Shown here: one piece after another, positions 8,910 through 17,589 of the stretch
Layout: the number at the start of each line of letters is the position of its first letter
Numbering within the stretch: position 1 is the stretch's first letter
Source of the DNA: Bacteroidales bacterium
Lineage (GTDB): Bacteria; Bacteroidota; Bacteroidia; Bacteroidales; JACABE01
Assembly: GCA_023251515.1 (NCBI GenBank)
Contig: JAHEYQ010000038.1
Span: 1 to 48,360 of the forward strand
Reading direction: 5' to 3'
Length of the DNA stretch: 48,360 nucleotides
The notes under the pieces: model-generated
Told to the model about the DNA's origin: nothing
The model's database searches: none
Seen by the model: the letters and a program-made list of their open reading frames with translations, nothing else
Made by a program: the position numbers and the translations under genes

Positions 8910-10483
8910 TTTGTACTGATTTTATAGTGAATATAATTGATATTGTTTAATTCTTTTGTTTTATGGCATTTGCGGCATTCAACTTTTTCGTGTTTACCAT
9001 CAAGTTTAAAAGCGGTATTGTTGTGATTAAATTTTACAGCTTTCCAATTGTCCGATTCGTGGCAGCGATTACAATCTGTAATTCCATTTATATCGAACTG
9101 TTTATAGTGTTTGTCGGTATGGCAATTTGTGCAATCAGTCTGTAAGCCTTTGAATTTTTGTGTTTTCGTACCATCTTTGTTCTCTGTGAAATGACATTTT
9201 TTGCAAAGTTGTGTTTTATGTACACCTTTCAATGGGAAATTGGTTAAATTATGGTCGAAACTGATTTCGTTCCATTTATTGTTATTATGGCATTTCAAAC
9301 AATTGTTTTCAGGGAAGTATTTGTTGCTGATGTAGTTATTATGAATGTTTTTATGGCAATCAACACATTTATTTCCAATTTCTCTGAATTTCCACTTTTC
9401 TGCTTTTTTATGACATTCAAAGCAAGGAACCGCCATATGTGCTCCTTGCAAAGCAAAAGAACTGTTGTTATGTTTTTCAATACTATATGATGAATTCTGA
9501 AAACCGAAATGATTGTGGCAATCGCTGCAATCAGGTGAAGTTCCGTTTTTTACAAACTCAGCATTATGATAATCTTTATGACAATCAGTGCATTTTTTGT
9601 GATGTACCGGAATTGTAAACTTTTGTTTATGACAAAGTTTGCAATTTACTTTTTCATGTTTGCCTCCAAGCTTGAAATCTGTTTTGTTGTGATCGAATTT
9701 ATTAGTAGTTTTTAATATTGTAAACGATTCACTGTTATGGCATTCCGTGCAATTTTGACCGAATTTATTATTATGGACATCTTTATGGCAATTAGTACAA
9801 CTTTGAAATTGTAAACCGGTAAATTTCTGGAATTTTTTGCCATTCTTAATTTCTGTTTTGTGACATTTAATACAATCAACTGTTTGATGTTTGCCAATAA
9901 GCTGAAATTTTGCTTTGGTATGATAAAACTTTGAAGCAGGTTTAAAAGCATTGGCATCGTGGCAATTGGCACAATTATCTGATAAGGTTTTCTGATGATA
10001 ATCTTCATGACAGTTTTTGCAATCTGGGCTTAATCCAAGATATGTAAATTTCTTGTTTTTAATACTTTGTATTTTAATGAGTTTGGCATTATGGCAGTCT
10101 TTACAGTTTTTTTTGCCATGTGCTCCTGTTAATACAAATCCGGTTAAATTATGATTGAAAGTTTTTTCGTCAAAGTTTACAATTCTGAATGCTTTTCCAT
10201 TGTGTTCGCTATGGCAATTTAAACATTCTTTGCCTTTGACTTCTGATGATGAATGAAAACCTTTTTTTAATAAAATTCTGCTATTTAGTTCTTTATGACA
10301 ATCGAGGCATTTTGCATTTGAAAGTTTTTCGCCCAAAATATGACATTTGGTACAATTAGAAATACCTTCTAAATGTGCATGAAAATTGCTTAGTTCACCC
10401 GGAGAAATTTGGCTATAAACATTTATTCTGCTTATAAAAATTAAAAGGATTAAAAATAATATTTTTTCAGTCTTCATAATCAT
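8888..10483 (-). CDS. Multihaem c-type cytochrome, 20 CxxCH
   Basis: 531 residues, with signal peptide 1-25 (hydrophobic core ending NVYSQ). ATG codons lie at 10483 and 10477 and either could be used. There are 20 CxxCH motifs, the last only one residue from the C-terminus (CESCHS). Six copies of a roughly 23-residue block, FxHxxTxFxLxGxHxxxxCxxCH, alternate with simpler CxxCH segments, so the protein grew by repeat duplication. It shares this block with the adjacent 13-haem protein, making the two paralogous. It is likely a periplasmic electron wire. It lies 7 bp downstream of the flavoprotein gene. Many Lys residues suggest a basic protein. Confidence 0.9.
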   Translation of the reverse strand: MIMKTEKILFLILLIFISRINVYSQISPGELSNFHAHLEGISNCTKCHILGEKLSNAKCLDCHKELNSRILLKKGFHSSSEVKGKECLNCHSEHNGKAFRIVNFDEKTFNHNLTGFVLTGAHGKKNCKDCHNAKLIKIQSIKNKKFTYLGLSPDCKNCHEDYHQKTLSDNCANCHDANAFKPASKFYHTKAKFQLIGKHQTVDCIKCHKTEIKNGKKFQKFTGLQFQSCTNCHKDVHNNKFGQNCTECHNSESFTILKTTNKFDHNKTDFKLGGKHEKVNCKLCHKQKFTIPVHHKKCTDCHKDYHNAEFVKNGTSPDCSDCHNHFGFQNSSYSIEKHNNSSFALQGAHMAVPCFECHKKAEKWKFREIGNKCVDCHKNIHNNYISNKYFPENNCLKCHNNNKWNEISFDHNLTNFPLKGVHKTQLCKKCHFTENKDGTKTQKFKGLQTDCTNCHTDKHYKQFDINGITDCNRCHESDNWKAVKFNHNNTAFKLDGKHEKVECRKCHKTKELNNINYIHYKISTKCESCHS

Positions 10484-10490
10484 TAAATAT

Positions 10491-11819
10491 TTAATGTTTT
10501 AAAATAGCTTCACCAAATTTTTTAGTAATCTGGATACCTGCTTTTTGTAAGAATTGTGTTGGAAGTTCGCCACCTGCAAAGATATAAACCAAATCATTTT
10601 TTATTTCAATCTTTTCATCACTATTGGTCATTATTATTACTGATTCTTTGCTAATTATTTGTGGATTGGTATTAAATCTGACATCAACTTTGCCATTTTC
10701 AATAGCTTCTTTAATTTTTAAGTTGTTTGCCTGTTTTAAACGGTTGAAAGTTTCGCTTCGATAAGATAGTGTAACCTTGTTGTTATCAGCCAACAATAAG
10801 GCTGATTCAATGGCCGAATCGCCACCGCCAACTACCAAAATATGTTTGTCAGTTATAAGCTCTGGTTCTAAAAGCCTGTATGCCACTTTTTCGAGATCTT
10901 CGCCCTGTATATTCAGTTTGCGTGGGGTTCCGCGTCTGCCTATTGCAAGCAAAACTTTGTGTGCAGTATAGGTTTCGTTATTTAAAGTTTTGATATTAAA
11001 GATATTATCTTCCTGTGTAATTTCTTCAACTTTTGAATTCTCTTTTACTATGATGTAGTTTTGATTGATAACAGTTTTCCACAAATCAAGTAGTTCGGTT
11101 TTGGAAGTTTCGTATAATTTTACTTTTCCGTATAGAGGTAAATCCATTGGAGAAGTCATAACGATTTTGGATCGTGGAAATGTAAAAACTGTTCCTCCCA
11201 GTGTGTCCTGTTCGAGGATAATTGCTTTTAAACCAGCTTTTTTAGCTGTTAATGATGCTGCGATTCCTGCTGGTCCTGCACCTACGATAATCAGATCATA
11301 ATCAGCTTTGTGACTTTTATCAATGGTTTTAATTATATTTTCAACAGCTTGTTTGCCCTGTTCAACAGCATTTCTGATTAAGCCCATTCCCCCTAACTCT
11401 CCGGCAATAAATATTCCTGAAACATTGGTTTCGAAGTTTTTATTTACATGTGGTAATTCAACACCTCTTTTTTCGGTACCGATGCAAAGAGTTATTGCCT
11501 GAGTAGGGCAAGCATGAAAGCATGCTCCGTGTCCGATGCATTTAGATGCATTGATAATAGTGGCTTTACCGTTTCTGATTCCCAATATGTCCTTTTCGGG
11601 ACAAGCAGCAATACATGCTCCAGTTTTAATGCAACTATGCTCATTTACAACAGGATGTAGCGAAACTGGTTCATACAACCCATCTTCTTTTGCTATCCTA
11701 ATTTTTTCTTCAACTATTTTTGATTTCTTCTTTTCACGTTTGATGTAAAAAATTACAGAAATCAGTATCAATAAGATAACTGTTGAATAAATAATTGTAT
11801 TTTCCCAAAAAACTTCCAT
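10491..11819 (-). CDS. Membrane-anchored Fe-S flavoprotein oxidoreductase, NAD(P)H-binding
   Basis: 442 residues. Residues 8-27 form one membrane anchor. Residues 60-110 are a ferredoxin-like pair of motifs, CIKTGACIAACP (Cys63, 69, 73) and CIGHGACFHACP (Cys94, 100, 104), where the usual second cysteine is Thr66 and His97. Residues 130-165 (SGIFIAGELGGMGLIRNAVE) look like the FAD-contacting segment normally found at the end of thioredoxin-reductase-like enzymes. Then come the FAD Rossmann motif GAGPAG (180-185) and the nucleotide motif GGGDSA (331-336). It probably takes electrons from NAD(P)H and passes them to the membrane cytochrome encoded 3 bp upstream. The direction of electron flow is not shown by sequence. 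Confidence 0.85.
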   Translation of the reverse strand: MEVFWENTIIYSTVILLILISVIFYIKREKKKSKIVEEKIRIAKEDGLYEPVSLHPVVNEHSCIKTGACIAACPEKDILGIRNGKATIINASKCIGHGACFHACPTQAITLCIGTEKRGVELPHVNKNFETNVSGIFIAGELGGMGLIRNAVEQGKQAVENIIKTIDKSHKADYDLIIVGAGPAGIAASLTAKKAGLKAIILEQDTLGGTVFTFPRSKIVMTSPMDLPLYGKVKLYETSKTELLDLWKTVINQNYIIVKENSKVEEITQEDNIFNIKTLNNETYTAHKVLLAIGRRGTPRKLNIQGEDLEKVAYRLLEPELITDKHILVVGGGDSAIESALLLADNNKVTLSYRSETFNRLKQANNLKIKEAIENGKVDVRFNTNPQIISKESVIIMTNSDEKIEIKNDLVYIFAGGELPTQFLQKAGIQITKKFGEAILKH

Positions 11820-11822
11820 AAT

Positions 11823-12692
11823 TTAAAATATCCATTTAGAGCCGAACATTACGGCAATTATTACATGTATAATCATAATTATTAGCATTATAAATGCAAA
11901 AGGCAAATGTGCTACATGCCAATATTTTAATAAATTCTGCATTATGTTAAGTCTTTCTATTTTCCGGTTTAGCGAAATTTCATTTCTTAAAATACGCAAT
12001 AATTTCTTTTTTTCAGAAGCCGAAATTTCCAGCTTTTTCAATAAATCTTTTACTTTTTTTATTGATTGTTTGTCATCCTTATAATTATTGAATAATCTTA
12101 CAAAAATATTGCTGTAATATAAACCTGCTTTCTTTTTTGTAAGTTCTGTTAATTCAAGGTATTGGCTTTCACTTAAAATTGTATCTTTTTTTAATATTTC
12201 TTCTAAATCCGTTTTTAGATTATTTACTTCACTTAATGTTAATTCTCTACCTTCTATACTTCGGGGTATCTGAATGTAGATAAACCTGCCGATAATTCCA
12301 CTTAATACCACAGCTACCATACTCCAGAAACTGATTGCTACAATACCTCCAAATTTGAAGGATGTATGAAAAAGCACCAAAACCGGTCCTAATGTGCATA
12401 GAAAAATATGAAACTCAAGCCAGTGTTTTAATAAGCCAAATCGTGAAAATGTTCTGAATCTTTTTCTTAGCATATAAACCATTACGCCAATCAACATAAA
12501 TGCTGAGCCAAAAATACCAAAAGCGTGACCAAATAATCCGCTTGGCTTTAATAATTTGAAATCGTGATGAAAGAATCTTTCTTCTTCAACAGTTTTGTAA
12601 AATGATGATCCACAGTAGCTTAAATAAATAAAAACAGCTATAACAATGAATGTTAGTGTAAGTAGGAATAATCTGTGTGCAGTTTTCGACAT
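11823..12692 (-). CDS. Di-haem b-type membrane cytochrome, ferric-reductase-like
   Basis: 289 residues with about five membrane helices: 8-27, 54-75, 93-111, 118-140 and 262-284. Two helices carry His pairs 14 residues apart, His95/His109 and His262/His276, the HX13H spacing used for two b haems in ferric reductase/NOX-type proteins. Between helices 4 and 5 lies a charged, Lys/Leu-rich, helical loop (145-255) rather than a flavin domain; the flavin is supplied by the separate downstream gene. As first gene of the operon it is likely the inner-membrane step moving electrons from the flavoprotein to periplasmic cytochromes. Family assignment is by pattern, not by strong similarity. Confidence 0.7.
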   Translation of the reverse strand: MSKTAHRLFLLTLTFIVIAVFIYLSYCGSSFYKTVEEERFFHHDFKLLKPSGLFGHAFGIFGSAFMLIGVMVYMLRKRFRTFSRFGLLKHWLEFHIFLCTLGPVLVLFHTSFKFGGIVAISFWSMVAVVLSGIIGRFIYIQIPRSIEGRELTLSEVNNLKTDLEEILKKDTILSESQYLELTELTKKKAGLYYSNIFVRLFNNYKDDKQSIKKVKDLLKKLEISASEKKKLLRILRNEISLNRKIERLNIMQNLLKYWHVAHLPFAFIMLIIMIIHVIIAVMFGSKWIF

Positions 12693-13281
12693 ATAGAAAG
12701 CTATTGTTTATTAATGGAATAAGATAGCAAATAAATTTTCATTGTAAAATTAATAAAAATAATTACATAAACAATAATAAAAAAACATTTAATTGTTTGT
12801 TATTTTTAAATGTTGTGAGTTTATTGGTTTAGTTATTGTTAAATTATTGGTATATAGTTTTTTAATTGTTCTGAAATAAGCTGATATTTGTGTTTTTTTG
12901 TCAACCTTTGCCGGGATAATACTATTTTGTGTTTGCATAAATTTATTTATACTCTTTGCATAAATTTCAAAGAATAAAATAATTAATTCTTATTTCTGTA
13001 AATATTCAGCTAAAAAGCTGATAATCATCAGATGAATATATTTAAAGATTAAATATAAATCGTTGTTATTCAAATAGTCATCGGTTGACTTATGGATATA
13101 AGGTTGATGAAAAATTTAATTGCTTTTATTTTAGTTACTTTTGTATTGAATAAATTGGAAGAAATGAAAAATAATACAGACACTTAATATGTAACTTTAT
13201 AATATCATATTCTGTTTAAGCTAATTAAAAAACCATTTTAAAAAGTGCGGAGTCAGCACAATAAACTCTGACAATTAAAAA
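12693..13281. other. Non-coding divergent region between cytochrome operon and lipoprotein gene
   Basis: 589 bp, very AT-rich, holding the promoters for both flanking transcripts. It includes a 13-bp direct repeat TTTGCATAAATTT at 12932-12944 and 12955-12967, 23 bp apart (about two helical turns), which could be a regulator site. No clear -7 box for the minus-strand operon was found. Confidence 0.5.
13136..13143 (+). promoter_or_regulatory. Candidate -7 box (TACTTTTG) for the triple-repeat lipoprotein
   Basis: Matches TAnnTTTG about 140 bp before the start codon at 13282; no convincing -33 box. Chance matches are frequent in DNA this AT-rich. Confidence 0.25.
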
Positions 13282-14379
13282 ATGAAAAAAACAACAAATC
13301 ACAAATGCAATAAAAGAAAATTTATGCAACTTTCTTTAAAGTTAATTGCAATTATGTTATTTTTCATAATAATTATTAGTTGCAAAAAGGATGATAATAC
13401 GACGAATAATCCTATACAAGCATATAATCAATCTGATTTGTATGGTACATGGATTCGTCATAGCTTAGTTACAAGTAGTAATAATACAGGTTATTGGATT
13501 CATGGAAGCGAATCAATAAATGCTGCTACTACAACATTGAATGTAACTCTTGCAAACGGTTCTTGGGATACGACTTATGCTACACCAAGCATTCTTGTTT
13601 CTTCAAGTGGTGTTATTACTGCAACCTACGATGCTGCGGCTCATTCATTCTTAAATGTGAATAAGAATTTGATTGTTGGTACAACCAAACGCGGACAGTC
13701 TTATACCCTGATAGTTGATCAAAAAACAGTACCCGGAACAATTTACAGTGCAAGTGATTTGCAAGGAATCTGGCTGTCGCATTATTTAGTAACTGGTGGT
13801 GGCTTATGGAGTGGTTGGATCCATTCGAAATCAACAATAGATAATAATGGAAATTGTACAGTAAGTGAAGTTGTAAAAAGCGATGGAAATACAAATACTT
13901 CCAGCGCTGCATTTTCAATTTCATCAAGTGGAGTTATCTCGGTTAATGGACTTGCAACTTATAATGGCTTTTTAAGCCCTGATAAACAATTAATGCTAAC
14001 AAACTTAACCGATGGAGGTGGTGGCAGTGGTCTTGCTGTTTCCCAAAAACTAGTGCCAGGAACAACTTACAGCAAAGCTGATTTGAATGGGAAATGGCAG
14101 TTTTATAACCTGTTGGTGGGTTCAGAGAATTGGACAGAACATGGAATTATGACTATTGACATAAATGGCAACGCTGTAATTTCCGATGTGGTTAAAGATA
14201 ATGGGGATACATTTATAAATCCTGGTATCATACCAATGTCAATTACTTCAGATGGAGTACTTACTTTTGGTGCTGATTTTCATGGCTTCTTAGGTGCAGA
14301 TAAAAAGACTATTTTTGCTACTATGGGTGATGATTCTGGTAATGCTTATTGTTTTTTGGTTATACTAAAAATGCCTTAA
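13282..14379 (+). CDS. Lipoprotein with three tandem ~105-residue repeats
   Basis: 365 residues. A lipoprotein signal (hydrophobic stretch ending IIISCKKDD) follows a basic leader; translation could begin at Met1 or Met15, the latter giving a more usual signal length. After a short linker come three repeats of about 100-110 residues, each beginning Y-x-x-x-DL-x-G-x-W (starting near residues 48, 153 and 264) and ending in a GFL...DK...L block. The repeats are clearly homologous but diverged. The fold may be lipocalin-like or a beta-sandwich; I recognise no active site. It should be anchored in a membrane on the periplasmic or surface side. It stands alone, divergent from the cytochrome operon. 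Confidence 0.75.
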   Translation: MKKTTNHKCNKRKFMQLSLKLIAIMLFFIIIISCKKDDNTTNNPIQAYNQSDLYGTWIRHSLVTSSNNTGYWIHGSESINAATTTLNVTLANGSWDTTYATPSILVSSSGVITATYDAAAHSFLNVNKNLIVGTTKRGQSYTLIVDQKTVPGTIYSASDLQGIWLSHYLVTGGGLWSGWIHSKSTIDNNGNCTVSEVVKSDGNTNTSSAAFSISSSGVISVNGLATYNGFLSPDKQLMLTNLTDGGGGSGLAVSQKLVPGTTYSKADLNGKWQFYNLLVGSENWTEHGIMTIDINGNAVISDVVKDNGDTFINPGIIPMSITSDGVLTFGADFHGFLGADKKTIFATMGDDSGNAYCFLVILKMP

Positions 14380-14404
14380 GTAAATTAATATCTATGGGTT
14401 TAAT

Positions 14405-14440
14405 TCCCTGTCGTTCGCAGCGGGGAGATTCATTGTTTTT
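14405..14440 (+). terminator. Possible terminator hairpin after the lipoprotein gene
   Basis: A 7-bp stem (two G-T pairs) with an 8-base loop at 14405-14426, followed after a short spacer by T6 at 14435-14440. It lies 26 bp past the stop codon. The stem sequence (CCCTG...CGGGG) also looks like a dispersed repeat unit. Confidence 0.3.
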
Positions 14441-14647
14441 TGCAACCTATGTTTAGATATGGAAAGTTGAAAAGAAAGTTGCCGCTTTGCTGAGATAATC
14501 ATCTTTTTATTTCTGTTTTTCTAAGCCATATGTTGCTAATGTGTTCTACAGTTTCTTATAGCCGACTTCTGAAGATTGTTTTTTTTCTTCGTTGAAATAC
14601 AATTGTTTAGATTATTCGTCTCAAAAAATCTAATTTTTAGAACACCT

Positions 14648-15916
14648 CTATATAGAATCACAATTTAATATTATAATTTCATTTATATTTGTTGTGTAGC
14701 GTGGTGAAAGTTTTTCTTGTCGCATTTTCCATGTTTTTTTCAAATCCTGACTTGCCTGTTTTAATTTCTGACTACCTGCTTTGGTATTTATTTCATCTAT
14801 TACTTTCCATAATTTTTTATGTTTGGGATTGGTGTTTTCAAATATATTTACCTGCAAATTATCTTCATGCGAAAAATCCATAACAATTACACCTGCCTTT
14901 TTATATTGAAATCCTTCTTTATATATTTTCGAAAGTGCTATTTTGGCAAACTTTGTCAACTCAATACCTGAGTTGGTTGGAAATGGTAATTTTAAAACGA
15001 TGTTGCGGTAATACTGAGGCAAATCCTTCCTGAATCCATTGGTGTGTAAAAACACCATCAGCGAATTGCAGGCCGAATGCTGTTTTCTGAGTTTTTCGGC
15101 ACAACTGCCTGCAAATGTACTTACTCTTTCTGCTATTTCCTCATAGTTTGTGTATAATCGATCGAACGAACGTGTGGTTGCAATATTCTTTTTGGGTTGC
15201 ACAGGTTCAAAGTCGAGAGTTTCATATCCTTGCAGGTCACTTTTTAATCGATAGCCAACGACTGACATGTGTTTTTTTATCCAACTGTCGGTCATTTGTG
15301 TAAAATCATATGCTGTATTGATATTTAAAGCTTTCAGCCTTTTTGCATGTTGGTAGCCTATACCCCATATATCACCAACGTTAAGCCATTTAAGAGCTTT
15401 TATTCTTTTTTCTTCAGTATCAATAATATATACATTTTTTGTTTGTTCCGGAAATTTTTTGGCAATTTTGTTGGCAACCTTCGACAAAGCTTTGGTGGGT
15501 GCAATTCCTATTGATATTGGAATACCAGTCCATTTGCTTACCTTGCATTGTATTTCTTCACTGTATTTTTTTAAATCGAAATTTTCAAAACCGTGAAAAT
15601 CAAGAAAAGCTTCGTCTATACTATATATTTCTATATCAGGAGTGTATTCCGACAATAAACTCATTACACGGTGACTCATATCGCCATATAGTGCATAATT
15701 TGACGAAAATACATTAATCTTATTGTTTTCAATAATTTGTTTGTATTCAAAGGCTGGCGCTCCCATGGGAATTCCTAGTGCTTTAGCTTCATTGCTTCTG
15801 GCAATTACACAGCCATCATTATTTGATAATACTACAACTGGTTTTCCAACCAAATCGGGGCGAAATACCCGTTCGCAGGATGCATAAAAATTATTGCAGT
15901 CAACCAGTGCAAACAT
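14648..15916 (-). CDS. umuC: Y-family DNA polymerase V catalytic subunit UmuC
   Basis: 422 residues from the ATG at 15914-15916, giving the family-typical start [19 protein letters not shown] longer reading frame to 15958 would overlap umuD by 37 bp and add 14 atypical residues, so the shorter start is preferred. Catalytic metal-binding residues are visible: Asp6 in the first motif and the acidic pair in YSIDEAFLD. Fingers/palm, little finger (ATTRSFDR) and the UmuC-type C-terminal region are complete. It performs error-prone translesion synthesis during the SOS response, together with processed UmuD. umuD ends 5 bp upstream, so the two genes form an operon. Confidence 0.93.
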   Translation of the reverse strand: MFALVDCNNFYASCERVFRPDLVGKPVVVLSNNDGCVIARSNEAKALGIPMGAPAFEYKQIIENNKINVFSSNYALYGDMSHRVMSLLSEYTPDIEIYSIDEAFLDFHGFENFDLKKYSEEIQCKVSKWTGIPISIGIAPTKALSKVANKIAKKFPEQTKNVYIIDTEEKRIKALKWLNVGDIWGIGYQHAKRLKALNINTAYDFTQMTDSWIKKHMSVVGYRLKSDLQGYETLDFEPVQPKKNIATTRSFDRLYTNYEEIAERVSTFAGSCAEKLRKQHSACNSLMVFLHTNGFRKDLPQYYRNIVLKLPFPTNSGIELTKFAKIALSKIYKEGFQYKKAGVIVMDFSHEDNLQVNIFENTNPKHKKLWKVIDEINTKAGSQKLKQASQDLKKTWKMRQEKLSPRYTTNINEIIILNCDSI

Positions 15917-15921
15917 TTTAT

Positions 15922-16377
15922 TTATATTTTTTTGATGATAAAGGTTACAATACCCCAAATAATAAAATTATTTTCTTCCGACACGATTATTGGTTTGTAC
16001 TTTTCATTTTCAGCTACCAGCCACATGCTTTTTTTATCGGTTTTAATTCTTTTTACAGTAAATTCGCCATCAATAAAACATACTGCTATTTTGCCATTAC
16101 AGGGTTCCAGTCCTTTATCTATAATTAAGATATCTCCATCATTAATATTTGCATCTTTCATCGATTCACCTTTTACCCTTCCCAGAAATGTGGAAGATTC
16201 GTGTTTTATGAGATATTTATTCAAATCTATACTCAGTTCGGCAAAATCCATGGCAGGTGAAGGAAAACCAGCCGAAATTCCTCCGCTTATAAAAGGAACT
16301 TCAATTTCGCTTTCCATACTGGCCGAATAAATATCTAATGTGTTTGATGTATGCAATTTAAGATTTTTCATTTGCAA
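15922..16377 (-). CDS. umuD: UmuD-like self-cleaving SOS protein (S24 peptidase)
   Basis: 151 residues. The cleavage site is SAGFPSPA (Ala36-Gly37), the catalytic Ser72 lies in VKGESM and the catalytic Lys109 in FTVKRI, as in UmuD/LexA. RecA-stimulated self-cleavage should yield the active UmuD' partner of UmuC. The length is typical for UmuD and there is no N-terminal DNA-binding domain. It is first gene of the umuDC operon. Met1 and Met3 are both possible starts. A TAATTTTG -7 box lies just upstream, and a 42-bp array of palindromes starts about 155 bp upstream. Confidence 0.92.
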   Translation of the reverse strand: MQMKNLKLHTSNTLDIYSASMESEIEVPFISGGISAGFPSPAMDFAELSIDLNKYLIKHESSTFLGRVKGESMKDANINDGDILIIDKGLEPCNGKIAVCFIDGEFTVKRIKTDKKSMWLVAENEKYKPIIVSEENNFIIWGIVTFIIKKI

Positions 16378-16390
16378 TTATTTTCAAATA

Positions 16391-16398
16391 CAAAATTA
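16391..16398 (-). promoter_or_regulatory. Candidate -7 box (TAATTTTG) for umuDC
   Basis: Matches TAnnTTTG on the minus strand 14 bp before the umuD start codon, so the leader would be very short. No -33 box was recognised. Confidence 0.35.
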
Positions 16399-16531
16399 TA
16401 ACAAATAACCTATAAATCTAATATTTTTGAATTTCTTATTCAATGATATATTATTTTAAGAATCAGCTTAATACGCTTTCTGAAAATAAATATTAGATGC
16501 TAAACAACAGATTACCTATGACTAAGCCTCC

Positions 16532-16797
16532 CTGTAAATTTACAGTAACACTTTTCCTTGTGGATATACCATCCTGTAAATTTACAGTAACACTTTTCCT
16601 TGTGGATATGCCACCCTGTAAATTTACAGGAGCACTTTTCCTTGTGGATATACCACCCTGTAAATTTACAGGGGCACTTTTCCTTGTGGATATACCACCC
16701 TGTAAATTTACAGGGGCACTTTTCCTTGTGGATATACCACCCTGTAAATATACAGGGACACTTTTCCTTGTGGATATGCCATACTGTAAATTTACAA
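16532..16797. repeat. Seven-copy 42-bp tandem array, each copy with palindrome CTGTAAATTTACAG
   Basis: Copies begin at 16532, 16574, 16616, 16658, 16700, 16742 and 16784, exactly 42 bp apart; the seventh is only the palindrome part. Copies 1-5 contain the perfect 14-bp palindrome CTGTAAATTTACAG; copy 6 and copy 7 each have one change. In copies 3-5 the palindrome extends to CCTGTAAATTTACAGG. The remainder of the unit (CACTTTTCCTTGTGGATAT) is almost invariant. There are no unique spacers. Confidence 0.95.
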
Positions 16798-17240
16798 GGC
16801 TACTTCGTCGTATTGCATATCAATCCTATAATACCAATTTGATTTATAGATTAGTTCATTTTTTAATGGTAAAATGCCGATCAGAAAAATCTTATAGTTT
16901 CAAACACGATAGTACAGAAAGTTCAGGAGATTATTATCTATTTCATTTTGGAATAAAATTGCATTTGGGTTTTTCCTTTCGATTTTTTACTACAGGTGGA
17001 ATATCATACATCAATTTGATATTATATTTAATATGTAATTTAATAAATATCATTTGTTTACAATGTGTTATTATGATATATTATTGACAAGAAAACAGGT
17101 ATTGACAAAATGGTGGCTGATTAAAATGTTAAATTTGATTATTGTGTTTAATTGATTGTATAATAATTAATTATTAGGTTTTGCTTCGGTTTTGATTGAA
17201 AAAATGATATAAACTTATTTTATTTTAAGTAAAAAAATTG

Positions 17241-17248
17241 TATATTTG
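17241..17248 (+). promoter_or_regulatory. Candidate -7 box (TATATTTG) upstream of the kinase cluster
   Basis: Matches TAnnTTTG about 340 bp before the start of the first kinase gene; no -33 box at the right distance. If used, the leader would be long. Confidence 0.25.
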
Positions 17249-17589
17249 TATCATTATTAGTTAAATTAATCAATATATTTTTGTATTTTATTGATTAAGA
17301 ATACAGTTTTTGTATTTAATATTCTTAAACCGCCTACATATTAGCAGGCAATAGATATAGAGTACTGAAGGCAGGTTGAAATAATAATATTTCAAAACTG
17401 ATTAAACAAGTTATGTCTCTGAAATGTTTTTGATTATAATTAATAATATTTTTGAATTAATAGAAAATTTCGACAGGAGTATAGCAGATAGATTAGGATT
17501 ACAGGCATTTATTGATATTAACGCTATTCTAGTTATTAAAGTTTGTGTTTTGGTAATGCTTGTTTAAATTCACTATTAAACAATAATAT

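Larger units (their letters stand above)
16378..17589. other. Long non-coding region between umuDC and the kinase cluster
   Basis: 1.2 kb with the 42-bp tandem array at 16532-16797 and AT-rich DNA after it. An open frame (16497-17087) runs through the array, but after the repeats its residues look like random translated AT-rich DNA, so I do not call it a gene. The last 350 bp before 17590 should hold the kinase promoter. Confidence 0.6.

Noticed and set aside
13107..13187. 26-codon small ORF beginning MKNLIAFILVTF
   Set aside because: It could be a small membrane peptide, but there is no supporting ribosome site or homologue, and it overlaps a candidate -7 box.
14405..14440. Strong rho-independent terminator
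   Set aside because: The stem has two wobble pairs and the T-run is separated from it by several bases, so it is kept only as a possible terminator.
15917..15958. Longer N-terminus for UmuC
   Set aside because: It would overlap umuD and add residues not typical of the family; the start at 15916 gives the standard MFALVDCNN opening.
16532..16797. CRISPR array
   Set aside because: All copies are the same across the full 42-bp unit, so there are no unique spacers, and no cas genes are nearby.
16497..17087. 196-codon open frame through the 42-bp array
   Set aside because: The repeat (14 codons) is open in two frames at once, the non-repeat part has no recognisable domain or signal, and the residues look like translated AT-rich DNA.
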